A stretch of DNA of 64,000 bases from Loripinus fragilis (lineage: Eukaryota; Mollusca; Bivalvia; Lucinida; Lucinidae), in assembly GCA_964019695.1 (NCBI GenBank), contig OZ026522.1, positions 18,722,687-18,786,686 of the forward strand, written 5' to 3'. The first letter of the stretch is position 1. Every line of letters starts with the position of its first letter. The notes under the pieces were generated by a model, which saw only the letters and a list, made by a program, of their open reading frames with translations, did no database searches and had not been told where the DNA came from. The position numbers were made by a program, and so were the translations under genes. Shown one piece after another: positions 46,103-58,058 of this stretch.

Positions 46103-49100
46103 CAAGGGGCATTTGGAAAGTTCTTAGCATGGCATCATAACTCTACAATGCGTTAATGAAATGTTATAAAATGATACTTTTTTGAAAACTAGAATTCAAC
46201 GGCTACCTGATGGTTTAATTTTTATCGAAAAAGGACTCGGCGTGCACGTGCAGCGCATGCTCGAAATGAATAGGGTTTATACACTGGATGAAATTTAAGC
46301 AAAACATTTGTAAAAAAAGCGAAGGAAAATTGGGAATCATGGTTTGACGAAGTAACAATTTAATGCCCGCTATTTTTTTTATTAAAATATATTATGCAAT
46401 CACTGCTTGCACGACTTACACCTTTATATTCAGAAAATGTTGACTAATAGAGAAATTGTTAACTTTAAAAAATGGGACTTTTTTCGCTTTTTATTTACAC
46501 TTTTACTATAAATTGTGTCACTACAGGAGCACGGAAAATGCCTACTGAGTATATGTTTTGCTTTATTTGTAGCGAGCAATGCATAAAAATAATTTCGTCG
46601 CGCAAAAAGAGAGACTTGTTTAGTTCTGTATTCAAGAAAATCATTCCTAATAACACTACCTCTACTTTTCAAAAAGTGGATGGGGTAACTAAGCCCCTCA
46701 CATTTTGTCGATGACATAAGAACTTCTGATGGTATAGCATTAACTATCATAAAATTGATTGATTTCTACTCTCAAGTTATTTTTACTTTTCTATTTGTCA
46801 CCGTTTTCAATTGAAATGAACCAGAACGTCAACTCATAGCTAAACTTCTTATGCCCCATTGGAATATTTTAAGAGTTTTCTTCCCTTTGAACTGGTTTAC
46901 ATATTTTTTTTGGTTTCAATACAAAGAGCATAAAGTGTGATTGACAAAAATACCAACGCACAGCATTTTCAAACTACTGTCGGTTATACTATTGCCATAA
47001 AATCAAGCATATTCCCTTTGATAACACCACTTAGGTTTTAGAAACGGTAAGAACGGAAACTTTTGAGAGATACCAAAAATTGATTGTGGTAGACAAAAAA
47101 AGCAGAATACCAGCAATTTGATAAAGAAAATCCATGGAATCTCTGACTTGTTAATAGACTGCAAACACCTTACAAAAATTACCCATAAATTTTACAAAAT
47201 TCAATGAAAACAGCATGGAGGCCAAGAGTCAGCAAAACTTTTACAATAAGTAAGTAAGGAAGCAAAGATCAGGAATCGATACAATCAAGTACCACACCTG
47301 ACCCAGGATACCAATGGGAAAGTGACAAACTCACAGTAGACACCACAAACGAGAGCCAAGAGGTCAGCCCTTTCCCAGCAGGTGACCACAAAGCACATAT
47401 AAACAGACGCGCACAAAACATAGCAAACACAAGACAGAACAAAAACATAAAAGATCCACAAAAGAAGTACCGCCTTGGAACGGTCAGTAAAATATTTTAC
47501 TGGAGGGCTTAAACCGGTTTAACGGCGCCAACCTCACCCTTAATTCAGATGTGGATCAAGACACATAGATATTTGGTTTGCATGAAAGACCCCTAACTTA
47601 TCAATGCATTATCTCCTAAAACATATAAATTAAGATATAACAAGGAGATAAAGAGATAAAGGCCGCGAAAGTTGTAATTTCTTCAAAACTTACTCTTTGG
47701 AGCATACACTTTAAGGATCTGGTGCAAAAAGTCACGAAATGGCTCACAATAATCCATTACTTCCGGTTTATGTTGTGTATAGCCTCACACTGTCGAATCA
47801 CAACTTGGCATATTTCATCATTAAAATCACTGGGTGCATGCGTTCAAGACATGAAATCCTGTCCCACTCATGCAGTAGTGTCTAGCAAAGTTCACAATCG
47901 TTTTGATACGGCTGGTTTTCGGTTTCGAACACGTCAGCCGAGCTTGTCCCACACGTGTTAGATAGGGTTCAAGTCCGGCAACAAGCTTGACCATGGAAGA
48001 CTAGCGGTGTTCTGTTGATTTTTGTATTCCTCGATGATGCGAGTACAGTGAGGTCTTGCAATGTCATTTGGAGCACCATGTTCTGGCCATCTAGCGGGTC
48101 CAAGGGTGTTCTAACACCAGATTCCAGGATTTCTTCCTGTTTTTTGAGCGTTAAAAGTTTCAGTAACCACCTTTACCTGTATCCGGTGGTCGTCAGATAA
48201 TGCACCACGTACCATAATGCTTCAGTAACAATTCCTTGCATTCAATAGTCAATGTAGACCGTTTCCTTTTTGTATCACTGCCACTCTCTCTTTGTTGTTT
48301 CAAAGGTCTGCTTACAACACTCTGAGACACGTTTAATACCCTTGCAATGTCATCTTGTTTCATACCAGCGTTCCCAATAGTACTTTAACACATTCTGTCC
48401 TCCTTCTTCTTTGTAGGTTTATCCAACATACGCGTTTTAAGGCTATGTCATGACTTAACAGCAAAAGAAATTCATTCTTGCATTTCAACTTCTGAACAGT
48501 ACTGTGTCGTAAGCTTGCCGTTCATGGACAGTAGTGAATGAAACTAATCAAACTTATCCAAATTTGGTAGCCAAAATACAAGTATAAATGTCGAATAAAA
48601 TCCAAAACTCAAATTATTTTTCATTACTTCAAAATTGGGGATCGTATAAAAATATGCTTAACTTTATGGCAATAGTATATTTTCAAAATGTGTGTATTGG
48701 TGACATGCTATTTTAGTCGAAAACAATAGCGCATTGCTTTGCTTTCTAGACGGTTTTTGTATTGCTGTTCCGGTATCTAGTTATTAGAAACATCCAACTC
48801 AGTTATCAATTGTATATTAACTGTACCAGATTGTGGCCTAGCAAATGGTATAAAATTAGTTAATTTCATGAACTATTGTAAATGTTCTGCACACTTTTCA
48901 AAAGGTAAAATTTAATATTTTCCTCTGAAATTTTGCGTTTTCCAGTATACACACAGTACATGTATTCACAATAATATTTTTCGTATCTGCGTTATAATAC
49001 CCTCATGAAATTTGTGCCATAACATAGAATAAAGATACGTCTCTAAAATGATACCAAACATGATAGGGTTTGTAAATCGGTTACTGAGATAAAAGACCAT

Positions 49101-49126
49101 GCTAAGAACTTTCCAAATGCCCCTCG
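46103..49126 (-). mobile_element. Decayed Tc1/mariner-like transposon
   Basis: The terminal repeats CAAGGGGCATTTGGAAAGTT and CGAGGGGCATTTGGAAAGTT match at 29 of 30 bases and are flanked by TA. On the minus strand a broken transposase is readable. A helix-turn-helix AGMKQDDIARVLNVSQSVV is encoded at about 48,385-48,319. Downstream, a degraded catalytic region with ARPHCTRIIEEYKN and PDLNPI, then HVWDKLG after a stop, is encoded near 48,050-47,930. Stops and frame changes make it non-functional. A family A repeat is nested at 47,247-47,668, which partly explains the 3-kb length. Confidence 0.88.
47930..48430 (-). pseudogene. Tc1-like transposase relic
   Basis: The remains of a DDE transposase inside the 46103-49126 element: an N-terminal paired-type HTH, then the PDLNPI(E)HVWD landmark near the third catalytic residue, interrupted by in-frame stops. 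The plus-strand open frames at 47,722-48,200 are antisense shadows of it. Confidence 0.8.
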
Positions 49127-49496
49127 TATATACCAGCGAAGCCAACGCAAATTAACGTAGACACACAACAAAACACAACAAAACAATAAAGAGATCTCTC
49201 ATGATAGAAATGAACCCCCTAACCCCAAAGGTTGGGACTTAAGCTCCTATCTCGACATTAACGTGCGAGGCTCCTCTTATCTTTGTTACGCGTAGTCTTT
49301 TTCTCCATGGAATTTTAGGAGTTTGAACTTGACGGCTTGCGTCAGTTATTTTTCCACCTTACAGCGTATATTCTAGATAGATATTTGAGAAATGGATTTG
49401 TAAATTTAACTACGGGCTTACAGCCTCTTCCTGTACTTGTCGCGGTGTCCGCGAATCTCCTATTACATCACAGATTATAGATTATTTCCACCCTGT

Positions 49497-50318
49497 CCCA
49501 GTGAGCCACACGTTTTGGTGACGAAGACGTCTTTTGTAAGTTTTTGTTTGGAAGAAGTCTGAGACACGTGTTTCAGACGTTTATCAGCAAAACTGACGTC
49601 TGCAGGTCATCTAAAAAACGTTTTGAAAACTAAATGCAAACGTGTTTGACGTCTTCAATTTGTAACGCCTTTAGGATGACGCACACGTCTTGTGTAAAGA
49701 ACGTCTCGGTCACGTTCAGGAATCACTAGCACACGTTTTTAAAACGAGTTCACTGCAGATTTATAATGTTTTGATAAAGTTGAAAGTTAAACAAAGACGT
49801 CACTGTTTTGGGATTACCATCACGTCTTAAACACGAATTAAAACGTTATAAAACATTCCCATGCAAGGGTTTCGTTAGGTATTCAACACGTTTTTAAAAC
49901 TAAATGCGAACGTATTTGACGTCTTCAATTTGTAACGCCTTGTGAGTGACGAACACGTGTTATAAGAAAACGTCTTCAATAGTGTTAGTGGAAACGTCTC
50001 CATCGCGTTCAGGGTACGTATATTGAAAGACAGTTACAACTTTTAAAACGTTTTCCTCATAGATTTGCATCGTTCCACGGCAGTTTTTCACACATCTTTG
50101 TTATGGGGTTACCAAACCGTCTTGAACACTAAACAAAACGTTACAAAAACGTGTTCGTGCAGGGTTTTTATTTAGTCTTCTGCACGTTTTGAAAATGACA
50201 TTTAAAGTTTCTGGATGTTTTCAAAATGTAACGCTTTTTGGGTGTCGATCACGCCTTAAACACGTTTTACCTGGGAACGTCATCGTCACGTTCAGATGAC
50301 GTCGTATGGTTCACTGGG
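49497..50318. mobile_element. ACGT-rich element with internal tandem repeats
   Basis: The ends CCCAGTGAGCCACACG and CCCAGTGAACCATACG (inverse) match at 14 of 16 bases. Inside are three degenerate units of about 280 bases marked by TTGACGTCTTCAATTTGTAA and close variants near 49,645, 49,920 and 50,200. ACGT and ACGTTTT are strongly over-represented. No open frame. Confidence 0.65.
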
Positions 50319-50398
50319 GTTAGTGGCCAAAATAGTTCCTTGGACGAACACGTAGTCTCCGGCTTTTTTTGCCTGATCCAACCCATGATGGAGGGGAT

Positions 50399-50405
50399 AC
50401 ACACA

Positions 50406-50467
<62 letters not shown>
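50399..50467. repeat. CA/TG microsatellite
   Basis: About 34 CA units with one TA interruption. The long His-Thr and Cys-Val open frames across it are artefacts. Confidence 0.97.
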
Positions 50468-50468
<1 letters not shown>

Positions 50469-50948
50469 TCTTCTCCTTATCGGAATTTAGAACAACAAGA
50501 CTCTACCTCTCCGTGTACGATATTTTTATCTACAAATTAATGCACTTTTCTTTGGGTTATATATAGTAAAAATCCTCCGAGTGAAGCATGACTTGCATGG
50601 AATTATAAATTTTCGTGTATATAATGTGTTTTTCGTATACGACGATATGAATGAGTGGCACGCTCAACAAACATCCCTTATGTATATATTAGAAAGGGTA
50701 CCTTATTGTCACCAACCAGTGAACCAATGCACACGTATCTATGCATGAATGAACCAATGCGCATAAATTAACCAATACGCATGCATTCATATCGACCACA
50801 GCGCTGTTGGTGTATTTTACTTGTTAACAGTACCACACATCGTAGATAAAGGAAAAAGGCAGATCCCTAAATGATTTACAGAGGATACAGGTGGATATTC
50901 TTGAAACTAGGTATCATACATGTACATTTACAAACCACATATTAAATA

Positions 50949-51815
50949 CACTGAAGGACTTTAAAAACGCAAAGATCGAAATTCGTAAAATTAACACCTT
51001 TTTAATGTATCAATTTTATTGAGATTTGGCAAAAATAAACATCAATATGTCAAAAAAATATGAGTTAAATTTCATATCAAAATAATAAATAATTTTAGAG
51101 CATCAGTCTATCAAAAGACAATACTCTTAGATTCTAAAACTGCAATTTGAAATTTGTCTAGAAATCGGATATGATTTAAGTAATTGTATTAAAATATTTT
51201 TTATTAAAAATCTTGATACAAATTACCCTCGGAGCCCCACTTTTCGGCGGGCACTGACTGTAGCCAGCTGGAACGGATATCGTCGATGTAAATATCGTTG
51301 ATTCACTCGACGTAAGTTGCCGTCTTGGAGTCCGGTTATCATTATGGTTAATCAGACCTGCGTCTGATATTTAACTGTCCCTGTAGCCTGAAAGCGATCT
51401 CTGAGGCGATGTACAGGTGATGGAATGCAATTATAATATCACGTGACGTCAGAAACACGCACCCCAGCTTTTAACATTCCTATTGCGCAATGGCGTTCAT
51501 GTTCAGACAAACGTGGCACAAATAATACAGCTATAAAACTAAAAGCTACTGTGTTTTTATACATGTATACCTACAATCTATATGTGAAATGATAAAATAT
51601 TTTGCTTCATTGATTCGTGGGGACGCCACGTGCAAAAATATTAAATCACGGATGCGTAGCTGGTGGTGGCCATTGTCTATAAAAACATCGGCTTAAGGTA
51701 TGGATAGAGGCAGAGTGTCGTTTCCAGCCAATTTAACTTGTTAAAGAAGACTAAAAATGTTCTGTGTTCAAAAAATAATAATTTTCATTTTTTGCGTTTT
51801 TAAAGTCCTTCAGTG
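50949..51815. mobile_element. TA-flanked inverted-repeat element (867 bp)
   Basis: The ends CACTGAAGGACTTTAAAAAC and its exact inverse extend for about 25 bases inside a longer palindromic flank (ATTAAATA). TA flanks and a CACTG start fit Tc1/mariner-type MITEs. No transposase. Confidence 0.82.
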
Positions 51816-54800
51816 TATTTAATTTACGCCATTATCGTTATTTGTTCTGGATACCGTAAAACATATACTTTGGCAAGCAGTGAAGACCTAGAGAAAAATG
51901 CCGTACGTGGCGGCATTTCATCAAAGTATACAGGGTTGTATAAAATAAAAACAATCTTCAGAAACAGAAATACATCATCAGACAACAGAAAGTTTGACCG
52001 GCATCCACTTAAAAATATGAAAAACGTGAAGATCGATTTCGTGCTTGTTATAGGAAGATGTATTGGATGTAGACCATGAATTAGATATGGCTTTGCCCTC
52101 CCCAGGGGGAATTTCGCAGACTATAATTTGCATATAGCCCAACGTCTTACAAGTTTTTCGAAACATGTTAGCCCTCTGACAAGTGTCGCATAAGCCATGT
52201 AACGTTAACCTCTAAAATTCATTCAAATTACATGTAATACACGTATTTAAAAGTCAAAACTATTATAAGAGACAGACATTCAAATGAATTAAATGAAATA
52301 AAGTTTAATATTTCTATACAGCTCAATCATTTAGCAACAAAACCTTATTATTTAAAACAAAATTATGCTATCCACCATGTTACTTTCGTGACATTTTGCA
52401 TTACTATCCTATTTCAGAGAATTTATTATGCCTGTCGTTCTTCTAATAAATTTATTACTTACTATTGGGTCTAGTTTTTGAAGTTGTCACAAAGACAATA
52501 AATTGACCTATTCAAAACTGCAAAGCCCAGCTCCCTAGCTGTTATAGAATATGTTTTGTAGACATTGAAAATAGCTACCACTTGATAATTTTTTTAAAGA
52601 TAACAAACACATTTTTTGCTACAATGCATGGAATAAAGTCATGCCGTTTAAAAAACAAATATATATTCAGCTGGCATGTTATGAGAGTGGTTACCAGCAG
52701 TAACTAATAATTAAGTAGCATACTAAACATGAAACCATAATGCAAATAGTAACACACGTAACATAAATAAAATCTGCTAATGGAACCCCCCCCCATTTAG
52801 GAGTTATTTAGTACACTATGATTTCCTAAAACTGCATTAAATGTATATAAGAATATAAGATGCAAAATGGCTTATGTAAGCTTCTGGCAGTCGGGGCTTT
52901 ACTGTGTGACAGCCATGTTAACTCCGTTATCCTATTATAGTATCAAATTCTATTGTGCAAATAAAAAGTTAAATCTAATTCTTATTCATCGACATGCTCA
53001 TTGCATTGAACGTTTTTAAATAAATGCAGCCAACAGCCAGTGTGCAAAACAAACTCCATTTATGATAAAACTGTTTTATATGTTACTTAATTTTGAATAT
53101 ATTATACTACGGCTGTATTAGTACAGTGCTATTACTTGACCATTGGCGTTCATCATTAATCGAGGCTTTGTTCATTATAGTTTACTACAAACTCATTATA
53201 TAAGCCACAAAATAATATTTGTAAGCTCATATGCAGTTGGGGGATTACACTGCAATATCAAAGTTTACTACGTTACCCTCATAAATAGGAACTTCTATAG
53301 TGAATTAGGAACTTCCTTAGTGATAAAATCAAATTATTTCTTAATCTTACATGTCGTCATAATTTTTCTAATTGAAAGCAAATGACTAGAAGTATAATTG
53401 TAACTAGAAATGAACATATTTTTACAGTTACATATGTTATTTTCCTTTATAGTTGTCATTTAAGTGTAATAAACCACTATATAAGTTTAAACTACTAGTG
53501 GGTATAAACTGCTGCCATTTAAAGGCTCACGTATGAGAAAATTGATGAATATTGTCCTTATTAATATAAAGCATATTTCTGAGAGAAACAACTGATTGAA
53601 GCATGGGTGATGTAGCGGAAGATACTTGAATTTAGAGCCCATAAACTACCATAGAAGTGTTTTGTATCCATATGTAATCAGCATTAAAAGAACTGCTTAT
53701 TTTAATGGTCAAATTATTTTTCTTAAAAATTTTATGACATTGTTTGTCTGAATCTTAAAAATTCAGTCCACATATGACAACCTTCATGCCTTCTCCTATA
53801 TTTATCATCTATTTGTATCTTAAGCATTCCAGTTTGGCTGGATTTAATGCAAAGAATGAATAAAATAAGCCAGAATATTTGATTGTGGTACTTATTACAG
53901 TGTGACACAATGAAGGCTGAGTCGAGCATGTGTAAATGTGTAGAATTGCCAGAGTCATCGCTACTCCCCTACACTAGGAATAAATGTAGATTAAGAATCA
54001 GACCAACATTTAGCCCCACTGTGTCAGCACTGACCCATATGTGATAAGTACAAAAAATCATGTGCTGGTTCAAATCTTCATTTGAGCATTTATATATTAG
54101 GATAAAAAAGTCCATTTTTTTCATTCTATGGCAATGGAACTGGCACTTTTGCTATTGTGAAATAATAAATATGTGATAAGGTATTCAGTATTTGGTATAC
54201 TATATCGTATAAAACAAACATAAAACAAATGACAGGGGAGGCACTGCTATATATATAAATACCTGACATTTGTAACGATACCATTTACGATATGAAAGAA
54301 ATGAATTATTTTGTAAGTATTTTTGCAAATTACATATTCATAGATACTTATTAAGTTCCTGCACACTTTGGTTCTGGCGACAATGTTGATAATTTTCCAT
54401 CCAATATTCTAAACATTTTAAATATATTTTAAATAAACTCTAATGTCACCTGAACATCATATCACGTGCGATCATTGCCATGATTGGTCCACCATTATAA
54501 CTGATTTTCCCATTTTTTACAGAAATGTTTTGTTCTAAATAAAACATTTATTTATAAAGTTCACATTGCTCATTGACAAGCAAATGATCAGAAGACTAAT
54601 GTTGATTCGATAGCAGTTTATTAATTAAACAATGAAAATTATGCTGAAGATGAAACTAAAATCATTTTAAAAGCTAAATATGTATAAATGTTTCACCATC
54701 TGTATACGCAAATGTGGGAATAAAATCTGATATGGAGACAATCTCTTGAAAAAGGTATCTGATTACAGACAGTTATAATGCATAGTGTTAAAAGTAACAT

Positions 54801-55007
54801 GTATCATTTTTATTCTACCATGCTAAATTCTTTATATATTGTAAGCAAATATTATTTGTGTCCTACAACGTTTAGTAATTACCAGTTTTATATTATTATT
54901 CTTAATGAACATATTTATGCTAGGAAATTAGCCTGTATCATGATACTGATTATGTTTGTACAATGTGAGCAACAGTTAACTGAGTACACAAAAGCGTTCA
55001 GTTGCTT
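51816..55007. other. AT-rich intergenic region
   Basis: No gene, RNA or repeat that I can support. The short open frame at 51,813-52,079 begins with a hydrophobic stretch, but its body is low-complexity basic sequence without a domain. Confidence 0.55.
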
Positions 55008-55739
55008 TTAAGAGCAATTCTCTGTAACCACCAAAAAATCTAAATAGGGGTCCGGCACGCATAGTCTCAGATTAGCTTGATTTTTTTTGTATGTTGTACA
55101 TTTAACCCAAAACCACCAAAAATAAAGTCATTTTTTATTTGTTACCCTTGGTTGCTATTGAAACCATGATTGTTCATTTTGGGCAAATTTCGTAGATTCT
55201 GTATTTTGAAATTATGAAAAAACACTAATTTGAAAGTATTTGCAGTTATTCAAAAAACATTTTGTGACCAAATGGTTAGGCCAAACTACAATATTGTATC
55301 AAGTCTAACTCTTGATATATGTAGTTTGGTTCTATCATGCACGTGCTGGTTGCAGTAGGGTGCTAAAATCTACCAAAATTGGCAAAATTCCAAAAGTTAA
55401 AAAAATGTTTTTTTGGCAATTTTTAGGGATATTTTTCAAAAAAACGCAGCAATACTGGTATTCAACTTCAATGGATTCTGACAATCCAACCTTAGGTCAT
55501 AAAATATTTGCAATAAAATCTGTGGGAGTATTTGAAGATTTTTGGGTAAGTCTGGTTAAATTGGACCAACAAATTGATTTCTCTAAATAAAGCTGTTTTG
55601 TACATGTGACTTAACTGACATGATTTTGGCAATATAAGACAATGAACATTATGTTAAGTGTTACAAAACTATTCTGTTTCATTAGAAGTTATTCATTCTA
55701 TCATTAATCATCAGTTACTGCCTGGAAATATGCGAAAAA

Positions 55740-56340
55740 TGTCTTTTTGTCCTAATGATCATACAGTACCAGTTTTTGGAATCTTGGATAATGTGCATTT
55801 TAGGCCAAATTAAGATAAGATAACCATTGGTTTGAGTAGGGATTTACTTTATTATGTCAGAATACATCAGTAAAATAGAAATTGCTGTAAAATTTCAAGA
55901 AAATAGCAATAATTGTACAAATAATCAGACGGTACCAAATAACGGAAAATGGAATTTTTAAGCAGCATTATGCGAAATGAAGTTACTTAGATAAGATAAG
56001 TTTGTGTAAAAATGATTTATTCTATCAGATCTCATCATAAAGCAATTGTCATCTGTGTAAAATCAAAAATTGTCATTAACGCTCTAATAATCAAGCGGTA
56101 CTAGTTTTCGGAATATTGGCATTTTGAGCAATTGCAGGAGGAAAAAGTGGTTTTATTCACTTTAATTTGCAAGAAAATTATTCATATTTTTTTTAAACAA
56201 AAACCAGCCATTAAATAATCCTTGCCAGCAAATGTCCAGAAAACATAGATAATTGTTCCAATTATCAATTAGAACCAGTTTCCAAATGTTGACATTTTAA
56301 GCCCATTATATGATTGTAATCTACTGATTATAAAATCTAC
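55740..56340. repeat. Tandem array, period about 165 bases
   Basis: Units with a phrase like AATAATCAAGCGGTACTAGT followed by GGAATxTTGG-CATTTT recur near 55,750, 55,915, 56,085 and 56,247, each diverged. Confidence 0.6.
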
Positions 56341-56439
56341 CAAACCACCCCAATGCCCGTGGGACATCACTGTCAGTGTTATTGAATGTATCTTATCATT
56401 AGGAGCATCATTATATAGATTTAGGGACAATTTTCCAGA

Positions 56440-56860
56440 TATTAAGCCTTTAGTGAAGTAAATGGGGTGGGGAATTGCTGAGCATGCCCTGGAGAGACTT
56501 CTCAGTAAGTGCTTATGAATACTTTCTTCTCATAAGAAACATGAAAATTTATGGTTTATGGGTAGTGATCTGAGCAGTTCCAAGATAGTAAGCCTTTTAT
56601 GAAGTAAATGAGGTGGGTCATGTGTTGGCACACCCAAGGGTCTCACAGGACATAATTACTTGAATGCTTGGTTTCATAAGAAATATGAATAATCATGGCA
56701 TGCCCTGGAAGGACTTCTCAGAAAGTGCTTTTGAATGCCTCTTGTCATAAGAAACATGAAAATAATTGGTTTATAGGTAGGGATCTAAGCATTTTCCAAG
56801 ATACTAAGCCCTTTTATGAAGTAAAGGAGGTGGGACATGTGTGGGCACACCTGGGGGACT
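56440..56860. repeat. Tandem array with GAAGTAAATGAGGTGGG units
   Basis: The phrases GAAGTAAATGAGGTGGG and ATAAGAAACATGAAAAT recur near 56,455, 56,598 and 56,818. The spacing is irregular, so units of two lengths alternate. Confidence 0.6.
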
Positions 56861-58010
56861 TCCTGATCAATATTACTAGATACTTTGCGTCATAAGATAT
56901 ATGAGTATATAAGTTTAAGGGTGAAAATATGAATGGTTTCTGAGATATTAGGACTTTTAAAAATTAGTTGGACCTGGGCATGCCTTCTGGTCAGCCCTTG
57001 AGCCCAGGTTTTCATATTTCAAACTTTCTTTTAGAAAACCTGTTTCAAAATTTATCATATAAAAAAACAAAACAACCCCTTGAATGGTTGCAATTGGTGA
57101 GAAATAGTCCGGACAAATTTTGGCAGTTTGTTATACACTTATCCCTTTATGCCACATGATGATCAGAAAAAAATATTTTGACCTTTTTGACAGGATTGAG
57201 GGTGAGTTAAGGAAGGAAATACATGTACCTTAGCTCTTTACTCTCTTTTAGTTTTATGTGGTATTTTCTTGTGTTTTGGTCAATTTCCCTTAAATATGGT
57301 GTCCTGGGCTTGATTGTATCTATTCATGTTCCTTAATTGCCTTCATTCTTATTTTATAGTCCACAGAATTGCATCTAAGTCAGTATATTGATTCTATGCT
57401 AGAATGATACATGTTCATGTATGTGTGGTAAATAGCTTCTCAAGTCTTGTTTAGTTCATGTACATGTAAATTCTTGATATTTTTGATGGATTAGTCTTTT
57501 TTGTGAAAGCTTAAATGTTAGGTCCAAATTCACCAATTTACTTTATTTGTCTACTCGTCAGACTTTATGGGACTGTTGAACTGTTAGTATGAATGCCGGA
57601 ATGGAAACAGATAAACAATAAAGATACAGATGAGATGCCATAGAAATACAGCATCTCATCTGATAAAACAATTTGAGAAAAAATCATTAATTATAGCATT
57701 TCATATACATGTATATATACCTATGATCCCTAAAAATATAAATGATGCATCAATTTAGTCTATTCTGGTTCAAACTTGATTTGAGATCTTATCCATCAAG
57801 AAAGGATATGGCTAAAATTTATATGTTTTTTTTTTGCCCAAAAATACTAACATGTACTTTCCCTTGTTAAGCATCCATTTTAAGAACTATTTTTTCCAAA
57901 CTCCATAAAAAGAATATGCTCTTACTCCATTCAACAATGTGACCATAGAGACAGTTCTCCAGATGAGTGTGAACTGGAATAATATTTTTCTAACTTCTCT
58001 TTATATGTTG

Positions 58011-58058
58011 TGGGTACTCAAAAGAACCATCTCAATGAGACGGTTCTTTTGCACATCC
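58011..58058. repeat. Short hairpin repeat, member 2
   Basis: TGGGTACTCAAAAGAACC pairs with GGTTCTTTTG; the loop TCTCAATGAGA is itself palindromic. Same hairpin as 7560-7609. Confidence 0.65.

Larger units (their letters stand above)
30273..46324. repeat. Tandem segmental duplication, copy 2
   Basis: Second copy of the unit. It ends at GCGAAG near 46,324, where it enters unique sequence inside a Tc1-like transposon. Copy 2-specific features are an insertion of a dispersed repeat at about 42,382-43,031 and the frameshift in the LRR exon. The junction at 30,272/30,273 shows only a few bases of A/G-rich microhomology, which favours end joining or template switching over recombination between long repeats. 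Confidence 0.95.

Noticed and set aside
46430..46750. Frames on both strands in the left part of the Tc1 element, considered as the missing EGF signal-peptide exon
   Set aside because: No hydrophobic leader followed by a phase 1 donor, and they lie within transposon sequence.
50238..50540. His/Thr-rich and Cys/Val-rich frames
   Set aside because: Translation of the CA microsatellite.
55312..55590. 92-residue plus-strand frame
   Set aside because: It lies inside the TTAA element next to tandem repeats. No resemblance to a transposase.
55740..56340. CRISPR-like regular repeats
   Set aside because: The repeats are long, diverged and contiguous in a eukaryotic context, so this is an ordinary tandem array.
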